From 12-FULL-44-12b sp964348525 (lineage in GTDB: Bacteria; Patescibacteriota; Minisyncoccia; Phycocordibacterales; Zambryskibacteraceae): DNA of 64,000 bases. Position numbers and translations under genes: made by a program. This document shows positions 40,125-48,331 of the stretch, piece by piece (position 1 is the stretch's first letter; every line of letters starts with the position of its first letter). The stretch lies in the NCBI GenBank assembly GCA_964348525.1, contig CAYGCY010000001.1:1-64000 (forward strand). Reading direction: 5' to 3'. A model generated the notes under the pieces. The model saw only the letters and a program-made list of their open reading frames with translations. It did no database searches and was not told the DNA's origin.

Positions 40125-40700
40125 ATGGAAAACATAAAAGCATTTTTTAAATCAACCACAGGCATTGTGGTTATTATTATCGTCATTCTGGGCTACGTGG
40201 GGCTTACTTACAATTCTCTAGTATCAAAGAATGAAGGGATAGACGGACAGTGGGCACAGGTAGAAACTCAATATCAGAGACGCCTCGACCTCATTCCTAA
40301 TCTTGTCGCGTCTGTAAAAGGTGCTATGGCTCAGGAAGAAAAAGTTTTTGCAGACATTGCAGAAGCGCGTACTAAGTACACAGGAGCAAAAACAGTGGAC
40401 GACAAAATAAATGCAGCTAGCCAAGTAGAAACATCTCTAGGGAGACTCATAGTGGTTATGGAAAACTATCCAACGCTTCTTTCTATTGGAACCGTGCAGA
40501 CACTTATGAGCCAGCTTGAAGGTACTGAAAATAGAGTATCAGTAGAGAGAATAAGGTTTAATGACCAAATTCGCTCTTACAACACAAAGGTAAAAAGATT
40601 TCCTTCTTCGCTTGTCGCGGGGATATTTGGTTTTGACGCAAGGCCATACTTTGAGTCTGCCAAAGGAGCCGAAAACGCACCAGCAGTAAATTTAGAATAG
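40125..40700 (+). CDS. lemA: LemA family protein
   Basis: About 191 residues from ATG 40125 (TAAAAT ends 7 nt upstream; ATG 40116 also in frame). It has an N-terminal membrane helix (about 12-30) and the LemA helical domain: NEGIDGQWAQVETQYQRRLDLIPNLVASVKGA, ENYPTL and RFNDQIRSYNTKVKRFPSS. Function is uncertain; LemA is often next to a TPM-domain gene, as here. Confidence 0.93.
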   Translation: MENIKAFFKSTTGIVVIIIVILGYVGLTYNSLVSKNEGIDGQWAQVETQYQRRLDLIPNLVASVKGAMAQEEKVFADIAEARTKYTGAKTVDDKINAASQVETSLGRLIVVMENYPTLLSIGTVQTLMSQLEGTENRVSVERIRFNDQIRSYNTKVKRFPSSLVAGIFGFDARPYFESAKGAENAPAVNLE

Positions 40701-40704
40701 AAAT

Positions 40705-41568
40705 ATGAAGCGACTATTTCTTGTCGCAGTACTATTTTTCCCGTTCCTTTCCTTTGCGTTACCCAGTAGTTTTTCTGAGCCCACGGGTTTTGTTACTGAT
40801 ACTGCCAAAATTTTGAACGTTGAGATACGCGAAAGCCTTGAAAATGAACTGCGTACATTTGCGAGAAATAATGGTTATGAAATAGCCGTGCTTGTTGTCC
40901 CTAGTCTTGAAGGGGAGACAGTAGAGAATTATGCCGTTAAGGTTTTTGAAAAATGGAAAATTGGAAACAGTAAGCTTGATACAGGGGTTTTGTTTTTGGT
41001 TGCGATAGAAGATAGACAGATGCGAATAGAAGTGGGTTATGGCGCAGAACCAGTCCTTACAGACTCTGCTTCTTCTCAAATATTAAACAATGTTGTTAAG
41101 CCTCTATTTAAAGAAGGCAAGTATGAGGAGGGAATCACCGCTGGAGTAAAAAATATTGAAAATGTTTTGTCAGGCGAACCACAAGATGTATCCGGCACAA
41201 ATTATCAAGGTGGTGGGAGACTTAATTTAGACATAATATTTTTTCTCTTTATTTTGTTCCAGTCCTTTTTCGCTTTAATGGCGCGCACGAAATCTTGGTG
41301 GCTAGGGGGTGTTGCCGGTTTCATAATTTCACTTGTACTTGTTTTGATTTTTGCTAGTGCTCTTGTATTTTTGATAAAGGCTGTAGTAATTGGAGTGGCT
41401 ACTGTCCTCGGACTACTAATAGATTATTTCGTGTCCAAAAAATTTGGAGGAAAATCAAATGGTCCTGACATTTGGCTTTTTGGAGGAGGGCGAGGTGGAG
41501 GAATGGGAGGTTTCGGTGGGTTTGGTGGCGGTCGCTCTGGCGGAGGGGGCTCATCTGGCTCATGGTAA
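40705..41568 (+). CDS. TPM-domain membrane protein (YgcG family)
   Basis: 287 residues: signal peptide (1-17), extracytoplasmic TPM domain (about 28-150: GFVTDTAKILN, VLVVPSLEGETVENYAVKVFEKWKIGNSKLDTGVLFLVAIEDRQMRIEVGYG), two membrane helices (about 173-190 and 197-232) and a Gly-rich, Ser-rich tail. TPM proteins are linked to photosystem repair and other envelope roles. It is transcribed with lemA (4-nt gap). Confidence 0.9.
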   Translation: MKRLFLVAVLFFPFLSFALPSSFSEPTGFVTDTAKILNVEIRESLENELRTFARNNGYEIAVLVVPSLEGETVENYAVKVFEKWKIGNSKLDTGVLFLVAIEDRQMRIEVGYGAEPVLTDSASSQILNNVVKPLFKEGKYEEGITAGVKNIENVLSGEPQDVSGTNYQGGGRLNLDIIFFLFILFQSFFALMARTKSWWLGGVAGFIISLVLVLIFASALVFLIKAVVIGVATVLGLLIDYFVSKKFGGKSNGPDIWLFGGGRGGGMGGFGGFGGGRSGGGGSSGSW

Positions 41569-42149
41569 AAGCAAGAAAATTAAAAATAGATAGCAGTAAA
41601 TTAAGGAAACTTAAAAAAAGCAAAAATCCATATGCTTCTTTGGTGCGCTCCATTATTTTTCAACAGTTAGCGACGAAAGCAGCGGATTCCATTTACAAAA
41701 AATTTTTAGAACTGTTCAAACTAGACAAAAAGAAAAATTTTCCAAGCCCAAAAGAAGTTTTATTAAAAACACCTGCACAATTAAAAAAAGCTGGTATATC
41801 GGCACAAAAGGCGTCATATCTCCACGACTTATCTAAGAAATTTTTGGATGGAAGCATTGACCATAAGAAATTTCACAAAATGAAAGACGAAGAGATTCGC
41901 GAACATTTGATAGTGGTAAAAGGTATTGGCAGATGGTCCGCAGATATGTTTCTTATTTTTGCTTTAAATAGGCCAAACATTTTGCCGGTTGGGGATTTGG
42001 GTATTCAACATGGTTTTAGAATTGCTTACAAACTCAAAAGCCTGCCAAGTGAGCGCACTATGAAGATGCTAGCAAAACCGCATGAGGGGGAATACACAAA
42101 GCTGTCTTTGTATTTGTGGGATGTTAAAGACAAGAAAAAAGAGATATAG
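41562..42149 (+). CDS. DNA-3-methyladenine glycosylase II-like (HhH-GPD)
   Basis: About 195 residues from ATG 41562, overlapping the previous stop (ATGGTAA). The fold is HhH-GPD: YASLVRSIIFQQLATKAADSI, then LKKAGISAQKASYLHDLSKKF, the hairpin VVKGIGRWSADMFLIFAL and the catalytic Asp in ILPVGDLGIQHGF. It excises alkylated bases and resembles AlkA/MAG without the N-terminal TBP-like domain. No FeS cysteines. Confidence 0.9.
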   Translation: MVKARKLKIDSSKLRKLKKSKNPYASLVRSIIFQQLATKAADSIYKKFLELFKLDKKKNFPSPKEVLLKTPAQLKKAGISAQKASYLHDLSKKFLDGSIDHKKFHKMKDEEIREHLIVVKGIGRWSADMFLIFALNRPNILPVGDLGIQHGFRIAYKLKSLPSERTMKMLAKPHEGEYTKLSLYLWDVKDKKKEI

Positions 42150-42161
42150 TTTTATGGCAAT

Positions 42162-42246
42162 GGAGGCGTCGGATAGTGGTTTATTCCACCACCTTGGAAA
42201 GGTGGCATACCGAAAGGTATCGTGAGTTCGAATCTCACCGCCTCCG
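42162..42246 (+). tRNA. tRNA-Ser (GGA)
   Basis: Acceptor GGAGGCG/CGCCTCC, anticodon stem CCACC/GGTGG with loop TTGGAAA (GGA), long variable arm ATACCGAAAGGTAT, T arm GTGAGTTCGAATCTCAC, discriminator G. CCA is not encoded. Confidence 0.92.
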
Positions 42247-42289
42247 CCCTGTGAAGGAATAGCTATAACAAAAGCGTTATAATTTCTAT

Positions 42290-42451
42290 ATGGAAAAACG
42301 CAAAATACTGTATTCCATTCTTATGGCATTAGTCGGGGTGTCTTTGTTTGTATATGGCGGAATTGATGATAGCCCAGGGGGCCAGCTAATAGGATTGGTT
42401 TTAGTTGTTGTCGGAATTGTGGGTGTAGTAAAGAATAAAAATCATTTATAG
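42290..42451 (+). CDS. Small two-helix membrane protein (53 residues)
   Basis: The translation starts MEKRKILYSILMALVGVS, then has a polar turn (YGGIDDSPGGQ) and a second hydrophobic helix, ending KNKNHL. TATAAT (42278-42283) ends 6 nt before the ATG, matching the leaderless pattern of true genes here. Function unknown. Confidence 0.65.
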   Translation: MEKRKILYSILMALVGVSLFVYGGIDDSPGGQLIGLVLVVVGIVGVVKNKNHL

Positions 42452-42520
42452 ATCTTGCTTGAACTAAAAATGTGTTGTGTTAGGGTGGTCGCAGACTGTA
42501 CCTACTAACCAGGAGCCACA

Positions 42521-43306
42521 ATGGCCGATGTGAAAATGCCGGATTCGAAGCCTTGCCAGTTTGACAAGGCATGGCAAGGAAAGTGCAAAAAACCGAGTAC
42601 CAATGGATGGTGTTCGGAACATGAAGGGCTGAAGTGCGTCAGTTGTGGGAAAAAGGCTGTGAAGGAATGTGACAACGCAGGCTCATTCGTGTGTGGGGCG
42701 AACCTTTGTGCAACGTGTCAGCATTCGCCAACCAGTTCTGGTCATGTGACCAAGGCGGTTGCGGACGCATTATGGAAGGGTATAACCGAAGAGCGGAAAG
42801 CGATTGAAGCTTCTCGCACTAGCCCAATCCAGCGGATGAATGAAGAGCTTGGTGTTCCATTAAACCGAGCAGAGCTTCTCAAGAAAATACCCGCAGGTTT
42901 CGAGATCAAGGAGTATTACTACTTACAACTTGATCATGGTCTCATGGGTTTCTTCCCAGCAGTTTTTGTTGGCTCGAAGCGTGTTGTTATCACAACCGAC
43001 ATCGAACTTGCAAAAGAGGCTTGGGGTACCATGACACCCCGCAAGTCAAAGTTGTCGCATAATCTTGGGCATGTAAACGAGCAATTAGGGATTGTTTACC
43101 CGATTCTTGGGGACGATCAGTACGAAAAAGAAGAGAGTAAGCCACTCCAACTTCTCACTCGTACTGAATTCGAGGGGTTGCTTGCCGTAAGCCCGCATCC
43201 ATTCCAGTGGGCACCAGGGCTTCTTAGCAACGATATGAATGCGGATGAATTCCGTGAACTAATCAGCTCGGTTGCCGAGAAGTATGACGTGCAAGTTCCT
43301 AAGTGA
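42521..43306 (+). CDS. Orphan protein with an N-terminal zinc-binding cysteine cluster
   Basis: 261 residues. Residues 12-75 hold ten cysteines and several histidines spaced as zinc ligands: C-x9-C-x8-C-x2-H, then C-x2-C-x7-C-x7-C-x4-C-x2-C-x-H, suggesting two or three metal sites of B-box/RING-like layout. The remainder (about 80-261) is a globular domain I cannot assign. AGGAG precedes the ATG by 6 nt. Codons are GC-richer than those of its neighbours. It is a single-gene unit with its own terminator. Confidence 0.75.
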   Translation: MADVKMPDSKPCQFDKAWQGKCKKPSTNGWCSEHEGLKCVSCGKKAVKECDNAGSFVCGANLCATCQHSPTSSGHVTKAVADALWKGITEERKAIEASRTSPIQRMNEELGVPLNRAELLKKIPAGFEIKEYYYLQLDHGLMGFFPAVFVGSKRVVITTDIELAKEAWGTMTPRKSKLSHNLGHVNEQLGIVYPILGDDQYEKEESKPLQLLTRTEFEGLLAVSPHPFQWAPGLLSNDMNADEFRELISSVAEKYDVQVPK

Positions 43307-43311
43307 TGTAC

Positions 43312-43340
43312 AGGGGCCGAAGTAATTCGGCCCCTTTCTG
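43312..43340 (+). terminator. Rho-independent terminator
   Basis: AGGGGCCGAA pairs with TTCGGCCCCT around GTAA, followed by TTCTGTT. It lies 5 nt after the stop of the zinc-cluster gene. Confidence 0.87.
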
Positions 43341-43370
43341 TTATGAAATTTTTTGGAGTATTCTATCTGT

Positions 43371-44462
43371 ATGTATAAAAGAGTAGTGAAGCCGGTATTG
43401 TTTTTGATGCATCCGGATTTTACGCATCTACTAGCCGTAAAAATCGGCTCTGTTTTGGGGAACTTTTCTCTTACCAGAAAAATTCTTCAATGGCTATTTG
43501 TGTATAAAAATCCTGTGCTTGAACAAGAATTTTTTGGAATCAAATTCCCCAATCCAGTAGGGTTAGCGGGCGGGTTTGATAAAAATTGCGAACTTTTGAA
43601 GACGATGCCCGAGATAGGGTTTGGTTTTATGGAAGTTGGTTCAATTACGAGATTCCCATATAAAGGGAACGAAAGACCTTGGAGCGTGAGGCTTCCCAAA
43701 GACCAGTCTCTCATAGTTAATTATGGTCTGAGAAATAAAGGAGCAGATGTTTTATCAGAAAAATTACAGACACGGAAGACCAGAATTCCCTTAATTATCA
43801 ATATTGCGAAAACCAATGACTCCAACATAAAGGGGCAGGGCACAATAGACGACTATATACACTCATATCAGAAACTTGAAGAATTTGGTGATTTGATAAA
43901 TATAAATATTAGTTGCCCAAATACTGGAGACGGGATACTTTTATGCGAGGATACGGAATTATTGAAGGGGCTTCTCGATGGTTTGCAAACTTCGTTTGAA
44001 CAGTCTGTGTACAAAAAGCCAATTTTGTTAAAAATAAAGCCCGACCTTGCTGATGAAAAACTACTTGAGATTTTGGGGCTCATAAAACAATACAACTATA
44101 TAAAAGGGTTCGTTGTAGCCAATCTTTCAAAAGATAGGGGTTTATTAAAGGCTACAGATTATGCAAAATATGAAAATATTCCGGGAGGTATATCAGGGGC
44201 TCCTATAAAAAATATTTCAACTGAAATGATAAGAAAAGTAAGAAGAAATATTGGAGAAAAGTATTTGATAATCGGCTGTGGAGGAATTTTCTCTGCAGAA
44301 GACGCATACGAAAAGATACAAGCCGGCGCTAATTTAGTGGAGCTTATTACGGGGCTGATTTATGAAGGCCCTAGCTTAATTAAAAATATAAATAAAGGCT
44401 TAGCAGAAATACTAAAGAATAAAAACCAAACAATCTCGGAACTATGTACATTAAAGCAATAG
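43371..44462 (+). CDS. pyrD: Dihydroorotate dehydrogenase (class 2-like)
   Basis: About 363 residues from ATG 43371. It has the N-terminal helices of membrane-associated class 2 enzymes (FLMHPDFTHLLAVKIGS), FMN-binding FPNPVGLAGGFDKN and a barrel with INISCPNTGDG, LLKIKPDLAD and LIIGCGGIFSAEDAYEKIQAGA. It oxidises dihydroorotate to orotate. The catalytic-base position reads Cys (NISCPN), as in class 1, where class 2 enzymes normally have Ser. No other pyrimidine genes are nearby. Confidence 0.92.
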   Translation: MYKRVVKPVLFLMHPDFTHLLAVKIGSVLGNFSLTRKILQWLFVYKNPVLEQEFFGIKFPNPVGLAGGFDKNCELLKTMPEIGFGFMEVGSITRFPYKGNERPWSVRLPKDQSLIVNYGLRNKGADVLSEKLQTRKTRIPLIINIAKTNDSNIKGQGTIDDYIHSYQKLEEFGDLININISCPNTGDGILLCEDTELLKGLLDGLQTSFEQSVYKKPILLKIKPDLADEKLLEILGLIKQYNYIKGFVVANLSKDRGLLKATDYAKYENIPGGISGAPIKNISTEMIRKVRRNIGEKYLIIGCGGIFSAEDAYEKIQAGANLVELITGLIYEGPSLIKNINKGLAEILKNKNQTISELCTLKQ

Positions 44463-44668
44463 TGACGGCTGGTGCTAGAAAAGAAAAATTTGTAAAAAAG
44501 AGCGAAGACACTTTTGAAATTTCTGTAAAAGAAAAGGCAGAGAGGAATATGGCAAACAGCAGGGTAGTAGAACTGATTTCTGAGCATTTTGCTACCCCTA
44601 AAGGCAGGGTGCGCATAATAAATGGTCACCACCATCCGCATAAATTGATTTCAGTCATGGATAAATAG
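44444..44668 (+). CDS. DUF167 (YggU-like) family protein
   Basis: 74 residues: MYIKAIVTAGARKEKFV, then ISVKEKAERNMANSRVVELISEHF and GRVRIINGHHHPHKLI, the DUF167 pattern. The family is small, widespread and of unknown role. It overlaps the end of pyrD by 19 nt in another frame, so it is probably co-transcribed. Confidence 0.87.
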   Translation: MYIKAIVTAGARKEKFVKKSEDTFEISVKEKAERNMANSRVVELISEHFATPKGRVRIINGHHHPHKLISVMDK

Positions 44669-44710
44669 TGGCGTGATACAATAAAAAGGTTATTAGATAA
44701 ATTGAATATT

Positions 44711-45388
44711 GTGAAAAAAATAGCCTTTTTAGTGTTTTTGCTGGTTTCTGTAGTGACTAGTGTTCCATTGTTTGCACAGAACACACAAGCACCAGCCACA
44801 ACCCCTTCTGATGTAGAGTCAGGCTTAACTCCAAGTAACTCCTTGTATTTTTTAGATAAATTCATTGAAACAATAGAAGAAATTTTGACCTTTAATCAGG
44901 ACGCAAAAATAAAATTGCAAATTAAATTTGCGAAAGAAAGAATGGCTGAGATAAAGGAGATGTTGGATGATAGTGGAGCAGATGACGAAGATATAAAAGA
45001 AGCTCAAAATAGGCTAAGCGAACATTCCAAAAAAGCTACTGATATTCTAAAAGAAGAGAAAAAAGCCGGTAAAGATGTGGAAGATTTAGAAAAGGAACTT
45101 GAAGAGAGTATGGGAGATGATGAAGAAGAATTACAGGATCTACTTGAAGAAGTTGAGTCTAATTTAGAAGAAGAGAAAGACAGCCTAGAGCGGGCCATTG
45201 ATCAAGCTGAACAGGAAGGGGATGCGGCAAAAGTGGAGAGCCTAAAAGCACAAATAAAAGAGGCTGAACTTAAAGCAGAAGAGGCAAAACAAAAGGCAGA
45301 AATTACAAAAGAATTGTTGGAAAACGATGGTTTGAGTGAAATCGAAAAGGAGCTAAATAATATCAACGAAGACGCGGACGATTTTTAG
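44711..45388 (+). CDS. Secreted DUF5667-like coiled-coil protein
   Basis: About 225 residues from GTG 44711. A signal peptide ends near LFAQ (about residue 23). The DUF5667 segment follows (SGLTPSNSLYFLDKFIETIEEILTFNQDAKIKLQIKFAKERMAEIKEM), then a long acidic coiled coil to the end. It is expected outside the membrane. Proteins with this start are abundant in CPR bacteria and of unknown role. Confidence 0.83.
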   Translation: MKKIAFLVFLLVSVVTSVPLFAQNTQAPATTPSDVESGLTPSNSLYFLDKFIETIEEILTFNQDAKIKLQIKFAKERMAEIKEMLDDSGADDEDIKEAQNRLSEHSKKATDILKEEKKAGKDVEDLEKELEESMGDDEEELQDLLEEVESNLEEEKDSLERAIDQAEQEGDAAKVESLKAQIKEAELKAEEAKQKAEITKELLENDGLSEIEKELNNINEDADDF

Positions 45389-45392
45389 GGTA

Positions 45393-45420
45393 TTGACAGA
45401 TTAAAGTTAGGGTGTATAAT
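45393..45420 (+). promoter_or_regulatory. Promoter of the RRM-protein gene
   Basis: TTGACA (45393-45398) and TATAAT (45415-45420) are 16 nt apart. It produces a leader of about 78 nt, long for this genome, without a clear Shine-Dalgarno sequence. The leader may carry regulation of the RNA-binding protein. Confidence 0.75.
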
Positions 45421-45504
45421 GGGCTGTAATACAGATTTCGATTTTCGTTACTGGTTCGTCCGTGTGCGAAGTATAGGTCTGTGGATGATAAGTAACATAA
45501 TCAA

Positions 45505-45795
45505 ATGGCAAAGAAATTGTTTGTAGGAGGTATTCCTTACACTTCTACAGAAGATGCGCTTCGCGCATTATTTAGCAAAGTTGGCACAGTTGAGTCAGTA
45601 GCAATTATTACTGACAGAATGACTGGCCGTTCAAAGGGATTCGGTTTCGTTGAAATGTCTTCAGATGATGAAGCCATGAAGGCAATCGAAACTCTTAACG
45701 ACACAGACCTTGAAGGCAGAAAGATTTCTGTCAAAGAGGCTCAGCCTAAGGCTCCTCGTGAAGGAGGCTTTGGAGGCGGTCGCGGCGGATACTAA
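45505..45795 (+). CDS. RNA-recognition-motif (RRM) RNA-binding protein
   Basis: 96 residues: one RRM with RNP2 LFVGGI and RNP1 KGFGFVEM, then a short glycine/arginine tail (GGFGGGRGGY). Such proteins resemble cyanobacterial Rbp proteins and may act as RNA chaperones in the cold or in mRNA handling. It has its own consensus promoter, long leader and terminator, suggesting high expression. Confidence 0.94.
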   Translation: MAKKLFVGGIPYTSTEDALRALFSKVGTVESVAIITDRMTGRSKGFGFVEMSSDDEAMKAIETLNDTDLEGRKISVKEAQPKAPREGGFGGGRGGY

Positions 45796-45856
45796 TCATA
45801 AGTAGCAGAGCCTAGCTCTTCTACCGAATTAGTTCCAAATTCCCTTTTGCTTTAAA

Positions 45857-45890
45857 ACAAAAAACCCGCAGAGATGCGGGTTTTTTGTTT
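45857..45890 (+). terminator. Rho-independent terminator
   Basis: ACAAAAAACCCGCA pairs with TGCGGGTTTTTTGT around GAGA. It ends the RRM gene. Confidence 0.88.
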
Positions 45891-45961
45891 GTGCTTGTTT
45901 TTATTCTTTACAAAAAGTAGTGTAGCTAAAGAAGTAGCACACCAATGACCTTGGGGGATAC

Positions 45962-46405
45962 ATGACAGAGCATGAGAGCGGGCTTTCAGCAGAAGAGCTC
46001 GCAGTATTCGAGGAGTTTGTGTCCAAGTATTTGCCACGGACTTCGCCCTTAGTTTCTGGGTATCCACAAGTCTTGTTGGTTAACCAAACGGACTTGCCGT
46101 TACCGAGAGTTGTGTGGTGGATTCATGAACACGCGCCAGCTATAGCTTCCATCCCGACAGCTGAAATTCTTTTCAACAAAGCATCGGGGCAAGCTAGGCG
46201 AATTGGGCGCGACAAGATTCTCCAGATTACACTTCGGGCGGTGGAGTACCTTTGCACAGAAAGAGACAAACACAGCTTCAGGCTCGGGCACAACATTCTC
46301 CTTGTGCTTCGCGGAGAGTACATGAATGTAGCTCCCGAAGTTGAGAAGTTAGTGGCTGAGCTCGGTGCAGAGTTTGAAGTGTACAAGCACGATGAGTGGA
46401 TTTAG
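45962..46405 (+). CDS. Orphan soluble protein, unknown function
   Basis: 147 residues, mixed alpha/beta, no membrane segment, no recognised motif. GGGGG lies 4-8 nt before the ATG. Codon choice is GC-richer than in neighbours. It is a single-gene unit with its own terminator, like the genes at 3011, 36552 and 42521. Confidence 0.7.
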   Translation: MTEHESGLSAEELAVFEEFVSKYLPRTSPLVSGYPQVLLVNQTDLPLPRVVWWIHEHAPAIASIPTAEILFNKASGQARRIGRDKILQITLRAVEYLCTERDKHSFRLGHNILLVLRGEYMNVAPEVEKLVAELGAEFEVYKHDEWI

Positions 46406-46423
46406 CTTGGTGTGTGAACTGTA

Positions 46424-46453
46424 AGGCGCGTACATGTGTACGCGCCTTTTTGT
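46424..46453 (+). terminator. Rho-independent terminator
   Basis: A perfect 24-nt palindrome (AGGCGCGTACATG...) followed by TTTTTG, 18 nt after the stop of the gene at 45962. Confidence 0.9.
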
Positions 46454-46462
46454 AAAACAAAA

Positions 46463-46490
46463 GCGCCACGCAAAAGTTTTTGCGTGGCGC
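46463..46490 (-). terminator. Terminator of the minus-strand small gene
   Basis: GCGCCACGCAAAA and TTTTGCGTGGCGC form a 13-bp stem. On the minus strand a T-rich tract follows. It serves the 39-residue gene at 46515-46634. Confidence 0.8.
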
Positions 46491-46514
46491 GGGTAATCTC
46501 GTCAGGTCTTCCTG

Positions 46515-46634
46515 CTACTTCCTGCGCTTAGGGCTGATGTCGACAATCCCGCTGTCGTCTTTGCTTCTGTTAGCAATGACAGCAATCAAGCCGACGACAA
46601 CCGCGATGATTAAGGCGCCAACGAAGAATTTCAT
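46515..46634 (-). CDS. Small single-helix membrane protein (39 residues)
   Basis: The translation starts MKFFVGALIIAVVVGLIAV, one membrane helix, and ends with a charged tail (NRSKDDSGIVDISPKRRK). AAGGGGGA lies 7 nt before the ATG. GC-ending codons and a dedicated terminator place it with the other GC-rich single-gene units. Function unknown; it resembles small membrane toxins or regulators only in size. Confidence 0.6.
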   Translation of the reverse strand: MKFFVGALIIAVVVGLIAVIANRSKDDSGIVDISPKRRK

Positions 46635-46743
46635 GGGTTCCCCCTTGTTAAGTTCCCAGCCCCATTTCTACTCTTTTTATATTTTTCTGCAACCATTTTT
46701 ATACTGTCACCTTTTATCCATTTTACAAGATATAATCATTGCA

Positions 46744-47214
46744 ATGAGTATAAGGAGCCTCTTTATTACTGTCTTTTTATTTCTTTTTATCGCTTTTGTT
46801 GGTTTAGTATTTAAAAATTTATCAAATTTAAAATTAGAAAAACCTGCTTCATTTAACACAGAAGTTAGGATAGGGGATATATACTTTTTGGCAAAAACAG
46901 TTAGTACAGATATAGAGAAAAAAATGGGTTTGTCCGGCACCAAGGAGCTTAAAGATAATCAGGCGATGCTATTTGTTTTTGACAAGGCAGATAAATGGAG
47001 TATATGGATGAAAGACATGAATTACCCGCTCGACATAATATGGCTCTCGTCTGAAAAAAAGATAGTGCATATAGAAAACAATATTTCTCCAGACACCTAT
47101 CCTAAAACTTTTTACCCCGACGCTCCTGCTATGTATGTTCTTGAAATGCCCGCCAGTGCCCTAGAGAAAAGCAATGTCGAACTTGGTAATCAGGTCTTTT
47201 TTGAAGTTAAATAG
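46744..47214 (+). CDS. Exported DUF192 family protein
   Basis: About 156 residues from ATG 46744 (TATAAT ends 7 nt upstream; longer readings cross the minus-strand gene). An N-terminal membrane helix (about 5-23) precedes a DUF192 domain: KKMGLSGTKELKDNQAMLFVFDKADKWSIWMKDMNYPLDIIWL, then FYPDAPAMYVLEMPAS. The domain is widespread and uncharacterised, with a beta-barrel fold. Confidence 0.88.
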   Translation: MSIRSLFITVFLFLFIAFVGLVFKNLSNLKLEKPASFNTEVRIGDIYFLAKTVSTDIEKKMGLSGTKELKDNQAMLFVFDKADKWSIWMKDMNYPLDIIWLSSEKKIVHIENNISPDTYPKTFYPDAPAMYVLEMPASALEKSNVELGNQVFFEVK

Positions 47215-47290
47215 ACCAAGGGTAAGTGGCTTTCCCAAACAAGCTAATATGTTGTTTGTTTTATGCTGTTCATAAAGGTAAAATAATCTT

Positions 47291-48319
47291 ATGAGTATTA
47301 GAGTTGCCGTGAACGGCTGTGGTCGCATTGGCAGAACTTTTTTAAGATTGGCAATAAAGAATAGCGAAATAGATCTCGTCGCTATCAATGATCTTGGAGA
47401 TTTAGCAAATATCGCCTATCTCGTACAGCATGATTCTGTATACGGGAGCGCCCCTTTTTCAGTGGCCACAAACGAAGCAACTAAAAAGCTTATTTTAGGT
47501 GGGAAAGAAATTTATTTTTTATCAGAAAAAGATCCGAAGCTATTGCCGTGGAAAGATTTGAATATAGATGTAGTAATAGAGTCGACTGGTCTGTTTACTT
47601 CTTATGAAAAATCAAAGGCCCATTTAGATGCTGGAGCGAAAAGGGTAGTGGTGACTGCTCCAATGAAAGATGAGCCCGCAGATATTGCTGGGGCAACGGT
47701 TCTTATGGGAGTGAATGAAGAGGAATTGCAAAAGTGTGTAATAACTTCGGATGCTTCTTGCACAACAAATGCTGCCTCGCCACTTATTGCCATTCTTGAT
47801 GAGGGTTTGGGAATTGAAAAAGCAGTACTAAATACAGTGCACGCACATACTGCGAGCCAGCCGATAGTAGATGCACCCAATAAAAAAGATTTTCGAGAAG
47901 GCAGAGCGGGTGCAAACAATATCGTGCCCACATCAACAGGCGCGGCGATTGCTGTCACAAAAGCATTTCCAAAATTGGAAGGCTTGTTTGACGGGATTGC
48001 CATACGCGTGCCAGTTATAGCGGGCTCTATAGTTGACGTTACTTTTGTTTCAAAGCGTTCGACAACGGTTGAGGAAGTGAACAATTTGCTTATAAGCGCG
48101 GCCAATGAAAAAAGATGGTCAAAGATTTTTTCTGTTACTGAAGAACCTCTTGTGTCTAGCGACATAGTAGGGTCTCCCTTTGGCTCAATAGCCGATTTAA
48201 AACTCACTCGTGTAGTGGGTGGCAACTTAGTGAAAGTAATGGCTTGGTATGATAATGAGATGGGGTATTGCTACACTCTTTTAGAGCATGTGTTAAGGGC
48301 AGGAAATAATAAGTCATAA
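47291..48319 (+). CDS. gap: Glyceraldehyde-3-phosphate dehydrogenase
   Basis: 342 residues: NAD-binding VAVNGCGRIGRTFLRLA, catalytic ASCTTNAASP, then TVHAHTASQPIVDAP and WYDNEMGYCYTLLEHV. It oxidises GAP to 1,3-bisphosphoglycerate. The residue after the first beta-strand (AINDLGD) suggests NAD preference. TAAAAT ends 6 nt before the ATG. It heads a sugar-phosphate cluster of 9 kb. Confidence 0.96.
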   Translation: MSIRVAVNGCGRIGRTFLRLAIKNSEIDLVAINDLGDLANIAYLVQHDSVYGSAPFSVATNEATKKLILGGKEIYFLSEKDPKLLPWKDLNIDVVIESTGLFTSYEKSKAHLDAGAKRVVVTAPMKDEPADIAGATVLMGVNEEELQKCVITSDASCTTNAASPLIAILDEGLGIEKAVLNTVHAHTASQPIVDAPNKKDFREGRAGANNIVPTSTGAAIAVTKAFPKLEGLFDGIAIRVPVIAGSIVDVTFVSKRSTTVEEVNNLLISAANEKRWSKIFSVTEEPLVSSDIVGSPFGSIADLKLTRVVGGNLVKVMAWYDNEMGYCYTLLEHVLRAGNNKS

Positions 48320-48331
48320 AATATAAATATC

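Noticed and set aside
46480..46743. 88-codon upstream extension of the DUF192 gene
   Set aside because: It overlaps the minus-strand small gene and its terminator, and a -10 box sits just before ATG 46744.
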